The translations under genes and the position numbers were made by a program. From positions 62,001 through 126,000 of the forward strand of contig NZ_BEWA01000018.1 in assembly GCF_003112535.1 (NCBI RefSeq): 64,000 bases of DNA, read 5' to 3'. The notes under the pieces are model-generated. The model ran no database searches, was not told where the DNA came from, and saw only the letters and a list, made by a program, of their open reading frames with translations. Of this stretch, positions 24,801 through 32,631 are shown piece by piece; the first letter of the stretch is position 1, and each line of letters opens with the position of its first letter. The DNA comes from Streptomyces rishiriensis. GTDB taxonomy: Bacteria; Actinomycetota; Actinomycetes; Streptomycetales; Streptomycetaceae.

Positions 24801-25316
24801 ATGCACGCCAAGGACATCCTCATCGACGGGTTCGGCCGCGTTCAGGAAGAGGTCCACGCGGCCGTCGAGGGCCTGGACCCCGACGGTCTCGGCGCCCGGC
24901 CCGCCGCCGGGGCCAACTCGGCCGCCTGGCTGGTGTGGCATCTGACCCGGGTCCAGGACGACCACGTCGCGGACGCCTTCGGACTCGACCAGGTGTGGCT
25001 GACCCAGGACTGGGAGAAACGGTTCGGTCTGGATCTGCCGCGCCGGGACACCGGCTACGGCCACAGCTCCGCGCAGGTCGCGAAGGTGCGGGTACGGGAA
25101 GCCGAGCTGCTGACCGGGTACCACGACGCCGTGCACGCGCAGACCCTCACGGCGCTGCGCGCGCTCACGGCGGCGGACCTGGAGCGCGTGGTGGACGAAC
25201 GCTGGGATCCGCCGGTCACGCTGGGCGTGCGGCTGGTGAGCGTCCTGTCCGACGATCTGCAGCACGTCGGACAGGCCGCCTACGTCCGCGGGATCCTTCA
25301 GAGCGCGGTCGCGTAG
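24801..25316 (+). CDS. DinB/DUF664-family protein, possible mycothiol-dependent transferase
   Basis: A 171-residue four-helix-bundle protein. Metal-ligand histidines are conserved at His47 and His155 (LVWHLTRVQDDH and DDLQHVGQAAYVRG). DUF664/DinB proteins of actinobacteria use mycothiol or bacillithiol as thiol cofactors in S-transfer, isomerisation or detoxification, so an uncharacterised mycothiol-dependent activity is plausible. It begins 54 bp after the LysR gene on the same strand and may be its cotranscript or have its own leaderless start (GATGGT box 6 nt before the ATG). Its last 19 nt overlap the convergent adenosine deaminase gene. Confidence 0.85.
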   Translation: MHAKDILIDGFGRVQEEVHAAVEGLDPDGLGARPAAGANSAAWLVWHLTRVQDDHVADAFGLDQVWLTQDWEKRFGLDLPRRDTGYGHSSAQVAKVRVREAELLTGYHDAVHAQTLTALRALTAADLERVVDERWDPPVTLGVRLVSVLSDDLQHVGQAAYVRGILQSAVA

Positions 25317-26368
25317 CCCGGCAGGACGACGTCCTCGATGAGGGCCCTGCGCTCGTCGAACGGGATGAACGCGCTCTTGAGGGCGTTCACCGTGACCGTG
25401 CGCAGATCCTCCACGCCCCAGCCCGCCTCCTCGACCAGCAGCGCCATCTCCCGGGTCATCGTGGTGCCGGAGACCAGCCGGTTGTCCGTGTTGAGGGTGA
25501 CGCGGAAGCCGAGGTCCTTCAGGGCCGTGATCGGGTGCTCGGCGATCGAGGTGGCGGCGCCGGTCTGGAGGTTGGAGGTGGGGCACATCTCCAGCGCGAT
25601 CCGGCGGTCGCGCACCCAGCCCGCGAGCCGGCCGAGCTTGCCGTCCACGATGTCGTCGGTGAGGCGCACGCCGTGGCCGATGCGCTGGGCGCCGCAGACC
25701 TGGAGGGCCTGGTGGATGCTGGGCAGGCCGTGGGCCTCACCCGCGTGGATGGTGAAGGGGACGTTCTCTCGGCGCAGGTGCTCGAAGGCGTCGAGGTGGT
25801 CGGCGGGCGGGAAGCCGTCCTCGGCGCCGGCGATGTCGAAGCCGACGACGCCCGCGTCCCGGAAGGCGACCGCGAGGTCTGCGGCCTCGCGCACGCGGTC
25901 GAACATCCGCATGCCGCAGAGCAGGGTGCCGACCCGGACGGGGCTGCCCGCGGCGGCGGCCTTCGCCATACCGGCCGCGAGGCCCTCCTGGACCGTCTCG
26001 ACGACCTCGGGGAGCGTCAGCTCGCCGTTCAGCATCAGTTCGGGGGCGTAGCGGACCTCGCCGTAGACGACGCCGTCCGCGGCCAGGTCGAGGACGTACT
26101 CCTCGGCGGTGCGCAGCAGGCCCTCACGGGTCTGCATGACGGCGAGGGTGTGCTCGAAGGTGGCTATGTAGCGCACCAGGTCGCCCGAGTTGGCGGCCTC
26201 GAAGTACCACGCGGCCAGCTCGTCGGGGTCGGTGGTCGGCAGGGCGTGGCCGACCTCCTCGGCGAGTTCGACGACGGTGGCGGGGCGCAGGCCGCCGTCG
26301 AGGTGGTCGTGCAGGACGGCCTTGGGGAGCCGGCGGAGGGTGTCGGTGTCGATGCGGGGCGCGGTCAT
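25298..26368 (-). CDS. add: Adenosine deaminase
   Basis: A 356-residue zinc aminohydrolase converting adenosine to inosine in purine salvage. Zinc and catalytic residues are all present: His20 and His22 (HDHLDGGL), His208 and Glu211 (IHAGEA), His232 (IGHGVRL) and Asp295 (LNTDNR). The length matches bacterial Add. Streptomycetes usually carry several paralogues; this one has the GGL (not GSL) variant after HDHLD. The TCAT start context is followed upstream by CGAGGAACAC. It is 37 bp downstream of the VOC gene on the same strand, a likely operon. Confidence 0.94.
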   Translation of the reverse strand: MTAPRIDTDTLRRLPKAVLHDHLDGGLRPATVVELAEEVGHALPTTDPDELAAWYFEAANSGDLVRYIATFEHTLAVMQTREGLLRTAEEYVLDLAADGVVYGEVRYAPELMLNGELTLPEVVETVQEGLAAGMAKAAAAGSPVRVGTLLCGMRMFDRVREAADLAVAFRDAGVVGFDIAGAEDGFPPADHLDAFEHLRRENVPFTIHAGEAHGLPSIHQALQVCGAQRIGHGVRLTDDIVDGKLGRLAGWVRDRRIALEMCPTSNLQTGAATSIAEHPITALKDLGFRVTLNTDNRLVSGTTMTREMALLVEEAGWGVEDLRTVTVNALKSAFIPFDERRALIEDVVLPGYATAL

Positions 26369-26405
26369 GTGCGTGTTCCTCGGCGAGTGGTTCGGCGGGC
26401 GGTGC

Positions 26406-26801
26406 TCAGGCGGTGGCCGGCTGGAGCAGGTCCCAGCGGTTTCCGTACAGGTCCTGGAAGACGGCGACGGAGCCGTACGGCTCGTGACGGGGCTCCTCCA
26501 GGAAGGTCACCCCGGCGGCGAGCATGCGGGCGTGGTCGCCGGCGAAGTCCTCGGTGTGCAGGAAGAAGCCGACACGGCCGCCGGTCTGGTCCCCGACCCG
26601 GGCGCGCTGGGCCTCGTCCTTGGCGCGGGCGAGCAGCAGCCCCACGCCGTCCTGACGGTCCCCCGGGCGCACGACGACCCAGCGGGCGCCGTCGGGGCGG
26701 GGCTCGTCCTCGACGAGCCGGAAGCCGAGCGCCCCGGTGTAGAAGCGGATCGCCTCGTCGTAGTCGTCGACGACGAGGGTGACCAGGGCGATGCGACTCA
26801 T
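26406..26801 (-). CDS. VOC family protein (glyoxalase/bleomycin-resistance-like)
   Basis: A 131-residue single-domain VOC protein. The opening IALVTLVVDDYDEAIRFYTGALGFRLVEDE is canonical, followed by VRPGDRQDGVGLLLARAKDE, VGFFLHTEDFAGDHARM and the C-terminal VFQDLYGNRWDLLQP. A metal-binding Glu is present in LVEDE, but the complete glyoxalase I ligand set is not obvious, so the reaction is unknown. AAAGGT precedes the ATG. It is upstream of add in the same transcription unit and follows a conspicuous palindrome at 26867-26882 that could control both. Confidence 0.85.
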   Translation of the reverse strand: MSRIALVTLVVDDYDEAIRFYTGALGFRLVEDEPRPDGARWVVVRPGDRQDGVGLLLARAKDEAQRARVGDQTGGRVGFFLHTEDFAGDHARMLAAGVTFLEEPRHEPYGSVAVFQDLYGNRWDLLQPATA

Positions 26802-26866
26802 CGGGACCTTTCACAGGCGGGTGCGGAGCACTCCGGAGGGCATTCCGGAAGGGGGTTGACGGGTGA

Positions 26867-26882
26867 GGTTATACGTAAAACC
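26867..26882. promoter_or_regulatory. 16-bp near-perfect palindrome upstream of the VOC-add operon
   Basis: GGTTATACGTAAAACC is symmetrical around TACGTA with one mismatched pair, centred 73 bp upstream of the VOC start. On the minus strand it includes TATAAC, a good -10 hexamer, so binding would overlap the promoter. Confidence 0.55.
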
Positions 26883-27095
26883 TTCGCCGCGCCACTCTCC
26901 GCCGGACGGGCCTCACCGGCGGCGCGGTGCGCCGCGTCCGGGCGTCGCAGTTCCTCTCCCGTGAGGCGCAGGGCCCCGGCGGCCGCGTTCTCTTCCGGGT
27001 GCGCGGGGTTTCCGGTCCCCGGGACGGCCAGGACGTGCGGGCCCCGGCCGAGGCTCCAAGGCCGGCCGGACCTGGGCGTGCGTCACGTCGTGGGC

Positions 27096-27130
27096 GCGGG
27101 CGGCCTCCTCGCGTCGAGGCGGCCGCCCGC
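27096..27130 (-). terminator. Strong terminator of the aldehyde dehydrogenase gene
   Basis: GCGGGCGGCC and GGCCGCCCGC form a 10-bp outer stem, then one mismatch, then CCTCG-CGT-CGAGG as a 5-bp inner stem. It starts 12 bp beyond the stop codon. Confidence 0.75.
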
Positions 27131-27142
27131 GGTGCGAGCCGT

Positions 27143-28468
27143 TCAGTGCAGCGGCTTCTCCAGCACCGCCTTGCGGTGGCTGAACGTCTCGATGGAGTAG
27201 CGCCCGTGGTAGCTGCCCATGCCGCTCTCGCCCACGCCGCCGAACGGCAGGTCGGAGACGGTGAGGTGGGCGAGCGGCAGACCGAGGCCGAGGCCCCCGG
27301 AGGAGGTCTCGCCGGCGATGCGGTCCCGGGTGTCGTCGGATTCGGTGAAGACGTAGAGGGCGAGGGGCTTGTCCCGGTCGTTGATGAAGCCGATCGCCTC
27401 GTCCAGGTCCTCGACGGTGACGATCGGCAGGATCGGGCCGAAGATCTCCTCCTGCATGACGGGCGACTTCGGGTCGACGTCGGCGAGCACGGTGGGCGCG
27501 ATGTACTTGTCCGCGCGGTCGTGACCGCCGCCGACCACGACCCGGCCCGAGCCGAGCAGGCCGCCGAGCCGGTCGAAGTGGCGTTCGTTGACGATGCGGC
27601 CGTATTCGGCGGAGGTCTGCGGGTCGGCCCCGTACAGCGTCTCGACCGCGCTCTTCAGGAGGGGTTCCAGGGCGGCGGCCGTCGCCGGATCGGTCAGGAC
27701 GTAGTCGGGGGCGACGCAGGTCTGGCCGGCGTTGAGAAACTTGCCGCGGGCCAGCCGGTCGGCGACCACGGTGAGATCGGCGTCGCGGTCGACGAACGCC
27801 GGGGACTTGCCGCCGAGTTCGAGGGTGACCGGGGTGAGGTGCTCGGCGGCGGCGCGCAGGACCACCCGGCCGACGGCGCCGTTGCCGGTGTAGAAGATGT
27901 GGTCGAAGCGCTCGGCGAGCAGGGCGGTGGTCTCCGGGATCCCGCCCTCCACGACGGCGACCGCCTCGGTGTCGAGGTGGGCCGGCAGCAGGCGGGCCAG
28001 GGCGGCCGAGGTGGCGGGCGCGAGCTCGCTGGGCTTGACGACCACCGCGTTGCCGGCGGCGAGGGCTCCGACCAGCGGGGCGAGCAGGAGCTGGGCCGGG
28101 TAGTTCCAGGGGGCGATGACCAGGACCACGCCGAGCGGCTCGACCAGCGTCCAGGCACGGGCGTCGGCGCCGAGGTGGGCCGGGACCGGGGCGGCCTCGG
28201 GGCTCAGCCACCCGTCCAGGTGCTCCAGGGTGTGGTCGATCTCGCGGACGGTGAAGTCGATCTCGGTGCGGTAGGCCTCGGTGGAGCTCTTGCCCAGGTC
28301 GGCGTGGAGGGCGGCGGCGAGTTCGGCGCCCTGGTCCGTGAGAAGGGCGCGCAGCCGGCGCAGCTGGTCCGTGCGCCAGGCGACGGGCTTGGTGCGGCCG
28401 GTGCGGAAGGCGGCGCGCAGTCGGGCGACGACGTCGGCGGGCTGTTCGGGTGTGGCTGCGGTGGTCAC
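27143..28468 (-). CDS. Aldehyde dehydrogenase (class 3-like)
   Basis: A 441-residue NAD(P)-dependent aldehyde dehydrogenase of the short class 3/fatty-aldehyde type. The cofactor region has VLVIAPWNYPAQLLLAPLVGALAAGN, the general base Glu lies in LELGGKSPAFV, and the catalytic Cys in NAGQTCVAPDYVL; EEIFGPILPIV follows. It oxidises aldehydes to acids in the cytoplasm or at the membrane face, but lacks the C-terminal membrane anchor of fatty aldehyde dehydrogenases. The GTG at 28468 is preferred because GCGAGGCACC precedes it and family members start at TPEQPADVVARLR. The frame is open back to 28570. It stands alone between two hairpin-bounded units. Confidence 0.88.
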   Translation of the reverse strand: MTTAATPEQPADVVARLRAAFRTGRTKPVAWRTDQLRRLRALLTDQGAELAAALHADLGKSSTEAYRTEIDFTVREIDHTLEHLDGWLSPEAAPVPAHLGADARAWTLVEPLGVVLVIAPWNYPAQLLLAPLVGALAAGNAVVVKPSELAPATSAALARLLPAHLDTEAVAVVEGGIPETTALLAERFDHIFYTGNGAVGRVVLRAAAEHLTPVTLELGGKSPAFVDRDADLTVVADRLARGKFLNAGQTCVAPDYVLTDPATAAALEPLLKSAVETLYGADPQTSAEYGRIVNERHFDRLGGLLGSGRVVVGGGHDRADKYIAPTVLADVDPKSPVMQEEIFGPILPIVTVEDLDEAIGFINDRDKPLALYVFTESDDTRDRIAGETSSGGLGLGLPLAHLTVSDLPFGGVGESGMGSYHGRYSIETFSHRKAVLEKPLH

Positions 28469-28582
28469 GGTGCCTCGCTGGGGTGCACGGGCCTTGCGGC
28501 CCTGGGTCGGGCGGGCCTGGCGGCCCGGGGAGTTCGGGACGAGCGTCGGCTCGATGTATATGCCAACCATTCATCCCCCACG

Positions 28583-29788
28583 TTACATTCCCGGACCGGC
28601 GAGCAGTTGGCGCCGTCGCCGCTGCAGGAGGGCGCGTTCCGCCGGGCTCCGGCTCAGCGCGAGGGCCGCCTCGTAGGCGTGCACCGCCTCGGCGGCGCGG
28701 CCGAGACGGCGAAGGAGGTCGGCGCGGACGGCGTGCCACACGTGGTAGCCGTCGAGGTCCAGCGCGTCGACCAGGTCGAGGGCCTGGCGCGGCCCCTCGG
28801 TCTCGGCCACGGCGACCGCCCGGTTCAGGGCCACGACCGGACTCGGCGCGACGGCCGTGAGCTGGTCGTACAGTCGCAGCACCTGGTGCCAGTCGGTGGC
28901 CTCGGCGGTCGGTGCGTCACTGTGGACGGCCTGCACCGCGGCCTGGATCTGGTACGGCCCCGGCCGGTTGCGGCGCAGGCAGCGGCGGACGAGCGCCTGT
29001 CCTTCGGCGATCAGGTCCCGGTCCCAGCGGCCCCGGTCCTGTGCGGGCAGCGGCACGAGCATGCCGTCGGCGTCCTCGCGCGCACCGCGGCGCGATTCGA
29101 CGAGCAGCATCAGCGCCAGCAGTCCGGTGGCCTCGGGCTCGTCCGGCATCAGCTCGGTCAGGAGCCTGCCCAGGCGGACGGCCTCCGCGCACAGCCCGGC
29201 GTCGCCCTCGTAGCCCTGGTTGAAGATCAGGTAGACGACGGCGAGCACGCCGTCGAGGCGGTCGGGCAGGTCGGCGTCGCGGGGCATCCGGTAGGGGATG
29301 CGGGCGTCGCGGATCTTCGCCTTGGCGCGGACCAGTCGCTGCGCCATGGTCGGCTCGGGGACGAGGAAGGCGCGGGCGATCTGCGCGGTGGTGAGACCGC
29401 CGAGCAGGCGCAGGGTCAGCGCGACCTGTGCCTGTGGGGCCAGCGCGGGGTGACAGCAGGTGAAGACCAGGCGGAGCCGGTCGTCGCGCACGGGGCCCTC
29501 CTCCACGGGCTGGTCGGCGGCGTACAGCAGGGCGGCCTCGGTCTGGCGGGCGTCCCTGGTGGACTCCCGGCGCAGCCGGTCCACGGCCCGGTTGCGGGCG
29601 GTGGTGATGATCCAGCCCGCCGGGCTGGGCGGCACACCGGTCCGCGGCCAGCGCCGCACGGCCGTGGCGAAGGCGTCCTGGACCGCTTCCTCGGCGAGGT
29701 CGATGTCGCCGAGGAAGCGGACGAGGACGGCGACGGCCCGGCCGTACTCCGCGCGGAAGACGGCCTCGACGTCCGTGGTGTCCGGCAT
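28583..29788 (-). CDS. ECF sigma factor, ECF42 type, with TPR-like C-terminal domain
   Basis: A 401-residue sigma factor. Sigma region 2 (residues 8-75) is VFRAEYGRAVAVLVRFLGDIDLAEEAVQDAFATAVRRW; region 4 (110-165) includes GGLTTAQIARAFLVPEPTMAQRLVRAK. The remaining 230 residues are an alpha-helical SigJ-like/TPR extension (VVALNRAVAVAETEGPRQALDLV) characteristic of group ECF42. These sigma factors have no anti-sigma factor. They are encoded next to DGPF-domain proteins and control the transcription of those proteins; the C-terminal domain is required for activity in S. venezuelae as I recall. The start is 3 nt from the stop of the DGPF gene, so translation is coupled. Confidence 0.93.
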   Translation of the reverse strand: MPDTTDVEAVFRAEYGRAVAVLVRFLGDIDLAEEAVQDAFATAVRRWPRTGVPPSPAGWIITTARNRAVDRLRRESTRDARQTEAALLYAADQPVEEGPVRDDRLRLVFTCCHPALAPQAQVALTLRLLGGLTTAQIARAFLVPEPTMAQRLVRAKAKIRDARIPYRMPRDADLPDRLDGVLAVVYLIFNQGYEGDAGLCAEAVRLGRLLTELMPDEPEATGLLALMLLVESRRGAREDADGMLVPLPAQDRGRWDRDLIAEGQALVRRCLRRNRPGPYQIQAAVQAVHSDAPTAEATDWHQVLRLYDQLTAVAPSPVVALNRAVAVAETEGPRQALDLVDALDLDGYHVWHAVRADLLRRLGRAAEAVHAYEAALALSRSPAERALLQRRRRQLLAGPGM

Positions 29789-29791
29789 CGC

Positions 29792-30142
29792 TCAGTGCGC
29801 GTCGGCGAAGGGGCGCACCTCGATGGGCAGGGTCGTGGCCAGGGCCGCCTTGCGGCCCCACTCCAGGGCCTCGTCCAGGTCGGCGGCCTTGATCAGGCAC
29901 AGCCCGCCGAGGTACTCCTTTCCCTCGGCGTACGGCCCGTCGGTGACGAGCACGTCGCCGTCCTTCGGCCGCAGCATCGTGGCCGTCTCCGGTCCGTGCA
30001 GCCCGCCGCCGAAGACCCAGGCGCCGGCGGCGCGCAGCTCGTCGTTGTACGCCTGCACGCGGCGCATGATCCCGGCGAGCTCCTCGGCCGCGGGCGGCTC
30101 GCCGCCGGCCGGCTGGACCACGCTGAGCAGGTAGTGCGTCAT
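29792..30142 (-). CDS. YCII-related DGPF-domain protein, partner of the ECF42 sigma factor
   Basis: A 116-residue ferredoxin-like (dimeric alpha-beta barrel) protein. The family signature appears as VTDGPYAEGKEYLGGLCLI, with upstream GAWVFGGGLHGPETATM. DGPF proteins are the standard genomic partners and main regulon members of ECF42 sigma factors. Their biochemical role is unknown, and a link to stress or to transient small molecules is speculation. The ATG is preceded by CCAGGAGGACGTC. It is the first gene of the two-gene operon. ECF42 normally reads the promoter in front of its DGPF gene, so the region upstream of 30142 should contain its target. Confidence 0.92.
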   Translation of the reverse strand: MTHYLLSVVQPAGGEPPAAEELAGIMRRVQAYNDELRAAGAWVFGGGLHGPETATMLRPKDGDVLVTDGPYAEGKEYLGGLCLIKAADLDEALEWGRKAALATTLPIEVRPFADAH

Positions 30143-30252
30143 GACGTCCTCCTGGGGTGTCGTGCCGTGTCGTGCCCTTGTCTCATCTCCTACACGAACG
30201 GCGCCGCCCCGGATCGACACCCCGCGCCGGGGACCGGGAAAGAATCTCCTCC

Positions 30253-31281
30253 ATGACCGCTGCGCACCCTCTCGTCGCCCGCGCCCGCCGCCTCGCCGAC
30301 GACCTCCTCGCCCCGCAGGCCGAACAGGTCGACCAGGGGGAGGTGCCCGTGGGGCACCTGACCGAGATCAGGCGCTCGGGTCTGCTCGGACTGAACGCCC
30401 CGAAGGAGTACGGCGGCGCGGCGGCGTCCGGGGCGGTGGTGCGGGAGACGGCGGAGATCCTGGCCGGGGCGTGCTGCTCGACCTGGTTCGTGCAGACGCA
30501 GCACCACACCCCGGTGCTGACCCTGGCCGGGAGCGAGGCGCCGGTGCGCGAACGGCTGCTGGGCCGGCTGGCGACCGGTGAGCTGCTGTCCGGGGTGGCG
30601 TACGCGCATCTGCGGGCGTACCCGCGCAGGCCGGTGCGGGCCGCCCGGGAGCGGGGCGGCTGGCGCTTCGACGGGACCGTGCCCTGGTACACGGGATGGG
30701 GCCTGAACGACGTCATGCTGCTGGCCGGCGTCACCGACGCGGACGAGGCACTGTTCGCGTTCGCCGAGGCAGGTCCGCAGCCGGGCCTGCGACCGTCGGC
30801 CCCGATGCGCCTGGCGGCCCTGACAGCGGCCCGCACGGTCTCCCTGGAGCTGGACGGCCTGTGGCTGCCGGAGGAGGCGGTGGCTGTGCGCACCCCGTAC
30901 GAGCAGTGGGCGGCGACGGACCGCGCGAGGGCGGCGAACGTCGGCCCCGCGGTGTTCGGCGTCACCGGCGCGGCTCTCGCCCTGCTGGACGAGGACACGG
31001 CGGCCCCCTTCCAGGCCCGGCTGACGGCACTGCGCGGCGAGGCCTACGCCCTGGCCGACCACCCGGCGCCGCACGAGCACCCTGCGCGACGGCTGGCTCT
31101 GCGGGCCCGGGCGTTCGAGCTGATGCGGGCCGCCACCACGGCGGCGGTGGTGGCCGGGGGCGGCCGTTCGATGCTGCTGACGAACAGGGCCCAACGCCTG
31201 GCGAGAGAGGCCCTGTTCCTGATGGTCCAGGGCCAGACGCCCGCGTCGCGCGCGGCGCATCTCACCGCGCTGGCGGGGTGA
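30253..31281 (+). CDS. Acyl-CoA dehydrogenase-like flavoprotein
   Basis: A 342-residue protein of the acyl-CoA dehydrogenase superfamily. The N-terminal helical domain has ARRLADDLLAPQAEQVDQGEVPVGHLTEIRRSGLLGLNAP and EYGGAAASGAVVRETAEILAGAC; the middle beta domain has GWRFDGTVPWYTGWGLNDVM. The helical C-terminal domain is short, and the usual catalytic Glu cannot be placed, which points to the flavin-dependent monooxygenase/DszC-like or redundant branch. The substrate is unknown. A GAATCT box lies 5 nt before the ATG, so leader length is uncertain. It is divergent from the DGPF-ECF42 operon. Confidence 0.83.
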   Translation: MTAAHPLVARARRLADDLLAPQAEQVDQGEVPVGHLTEIRRSGLLGLNAPKEYGGAAASGAVVRETAEILAGACCSTWFVQTQHHTPVLTLAGSEAPVRERLLGRLATGELLSGVAYAHLRAYPRRPVRAARERGGWRFDGTVPWYTGWGLNDVMLLAGVTDADEALFAFAEAGPQPGLRPSAPMRLAALTAARTVSLELDGLWLPEEAVAVRTPYEQWAATDRARAANVGPAVFGVTGAALALLDEDTAAPFQARLTALRGEAYALADHPAPHEHPARRLALRARAFELMRAATTAAVVAGGGRSMLLTNRAQRLAREALFLMVQGQTPASRAAHLTALAG

Positions 31282-31359
31282 GACGCGGGCGGCGGGCCAC
31301 GGCGGGCCGGTCCCGCGACCCGCGGGCGTCTTCGGGGCGGGACGGGCCGGACGGCGCCC

Positions 31360-31914
31360 TCAGCTCGCCACGGCCAGGTGCGGCGTACGCCCCAGCGCGG
31401 CCGAGAACTGGTCGACGATCTGGGCGAGGGCCTCGGCGGCGGCCGGCGCGACGGTGACGGAGCCGTCCTCGTGGGCGGTGATGTCCTTGTCGAGGGTGAA
31501 CCAGCCCTGCACGATGTGGGCCGCGCCCATGGAGTTCAGCACCGGGCGCAGGGCGTAGTCGATGGCCAGGACGTGGGCGGTGGAGCCGCCGGTGGCCAGG
31601 GGCAGGACCGTCTTGCCGGTGAGCGCGTACTGCGGGAGCAGGTCCAGGAGCGCCTTCAGGACGCCGGAGTAGGACGCCTTGTAGACCGGGGTGCCCACGA
31701 CGACGCCGTCGGCGCGCGCGAACAGCTCGGTGGCCTCGACGATCGCCGGGTGACGGAAGTCCGCGCCGAGCAGGGCCGCGGCGGGGACCGTGCGGACGTC
31801 GAGCGGGATCACCCGGTGTCCCTGGGCGGCGAGCCGCTGGTCGAGGTGGCGCAGCAGACGGCCGGTGCGGGAGGAGGCGGAAGGACTGCCGGATACGGAC
31901 AGGACGGTGGCCAT
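31360..31914 (-). CDS. NADPH-dependent FMN reductase (SsuE/MsuE type)
   Basis: A 184-residue flavodoxin-like reductase. The phosphate loop is SGSPSASSRTGRLL (residues 8-21), and the flavin-contact segment is GVVVGTPVYKASYSGVLKALLDLLP, identical in pattern to SsuE/MsuE. These enzymes supply FMNH2 to two-component sulfonate monooxygenases when sulfate is scarce. No monooxygenase is adjacent here. Upstream lies a leader peptide with a Cys-Cys doublet (32209-32286), which strongly suggests sulfur-responsive control. The ATG at 31914 follows AGAGGACCC. The long 5' region (about 290 nt) can fold (31934-31965). Confidence 0.88.
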   Translation of the reverse strand: MATVLSVSGSPSASSRTGRLLRHLDQRLAAQGHRVIPLDVRTVPAAALLGADFRHPAIVEATELFARADGVVVGTPVYKASYSGVLKALLDLLPQYALTGKTVLPLATGGSTAHVLAIDYALRPVLNSMGAAHIVQGWFTLDKDITAHEDGSVTVAPAAAEALAQIVDQFSAALGRTPHLAVAS

Positions 31915-31933
31915 GGGTCCTCTTTCGAAGGAG

Positions 31934-31965
31934 CCCGGGGCGCCTCGGCGTGGCGGGGCCCCGGG
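31934..31965 (-). promoter_or_regulatory. 5'-UTR hairpin upstream of the FMN reductase
   Basis: CCCGGGGC and GCCCCGGG (8 bp, 16-nt loop) lie about 20 nt before the start codon, between the leader peptide and the ribosome binding site. It could be the attenuator terminator or a structure masking the ribosome binding site. Confidence 0.5.
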
Positions 31966-32208
31966 TGGGAGCGGTAGGGACGACCAGGTGGCTGCGGGCA
32001 GTTCATCCGCGAGGACGGCGGCGACCTCGCCGGCCCGGGCGGGCGGGCATGCGGAACTCCTGGTGCGGAAGGTTTCCGGGCACGCCGAATTCACGGCGTT
32101 CAGGCGCCGGAGGCGTGCGGACGTCAGGGAGAAACGGGCGCCGTGAATCCAGGCGATTCAAGGAGAGAAGCGCAGAGAAGGAAAAGCGCGGCGGATCGCG
32201 AGAAGGGA

Positions 32209-32286
32209 TCAGGCCGCGGCGCAACAGGAGGCGCTGGAGACCCGCGCGAGGTCGACATGGCGTCGCCGCGTGAGGTCCGGTCGCAT
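32209..32286 (-). CDS. Putative cysteine-responsive leader peptide (25 aa)
   Basis: A very short frame reading MRPDLTRRRHVDLARVSS then ASCCAAA and a stop. The RRHVDLARVSSA core is the pattern of the actinobacterial putative leader peptides found in front of sulfur-assimilation genes, and the terminal Cys-Cys doublet is where ribosome stalling on scarce Cys-tRNA would be sensed. AAGGA lies 7 nt before the ATG; an ATG two codons further upstream lacks spacing for it. The next coding sequence on this strand is the SsuE-type FMN reductase, about 295 nt downstream. Function by analogy with mycobacterial cysteine attenuators; not shown here. Confidence 0.75.
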   Translation of the reverse strand: MRPDLTRRRHVDLARVSSASCCAAA

Positions 32287-32422
32287 CGTCATGTCCTTGA
32301 TCGTGGCAGCCGTCGACGACGGCAGTCAAGGAGAATCCGACCGGTCTCGTATCGCGGACCAGGGAAATTCACCGACGCGGGACAGGGGAAAGGCACCCGG
32401 ACACCCGCCGACGGCCCCGCGT
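32287..32422. other. Leader-peptide promoter region
   Basis: The promoter of the leader peptide and FMN reductase transcript should lie here on the minus strand. A 95-codon plus-strand frame (32143-32430) crosses it but is rich in Arg, Gly and Ser with no ribosome binding site and is not called. Confidence 0.4.
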
Positions 32423-32463
32423 CCTTCTGAGGAGGCCGGGCGTCGCCCGGCCTCCTCAGAAGG
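32423..32463. terminator. Perfect 19-bp terminator hairpin
   Basis: CCTTCTGAGGAGGCCGGGC and GCCCGGCCTCCTCAGAAGG pair without mismatch around the loop GTC. It abuts the stop codon of the small gene at 32464 and is its terminator on the minus strand. It is also a roadblock for anything entering from the plus strand. Confidence 0.8.
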
Positions 32464-32631
32464 TCAGTCCTCGTCGCTCAGGGGGACCACGACGAGGAAG
32501 GCGTCCGACTTCAGGTCCATGACCACGGTCGCGGGCTCCCCCTCGGCTCGCCGCCGTGCCGCGTACTCCTCCGCCGGCCACGATCCTCGCGGGGATCCTG
32601 CGGGGAAACGCTCCAAGACCTTCGCGCTCAT
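32464..32631 (-). CDS. Small conserved Streptomyces protein (55 aa)
   Basis: A 55-residue protein containing ERFPAGSPRGSWPAEEYAARR and ending VVMDLKSDAFLVVVPLSDED. I recognise the SWPAEEYA...VVMDL-SDAFLVVV pattern as a recurrent small actinomycete protein of unknown function, often near Scr1-type HTH/DUF397 systems. GGAGG lies 11 nt before the ATG. An in-frame ATG at 32709 would extend it to 81 residues, but that part is less biased. It ends at the perfect 19-bp hairpin. Confidence 0.65.
   Translation of the reverse strand: MSAKVLERFPAGSPRGSWPAEEYAARRRAEGEPATVVMDLKSDAFLVVVPLSDED

Larger units (their letters stand above)
26802..27142. other. Intergenic region between the VOC-add operon and aldehyde dehydrogenase
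   Basis: 341 bp without a supported gene. It contains the VOC-add promoter region with its palindrome (26867-26882), an anonymous GC-rich stretch (26890-27090), and the aldehyde dehydrogenase terminator (27096-27130). Confidence 0.5.

Noticed and set aside
32143..32430. A 95-codon plus-strand frame ending inside the 19-bp terminator hairpin.
   Set aside because: Highly basic, repetitive and without a ribosome binding site. It is antisense to the leader peptide and is probably chance.
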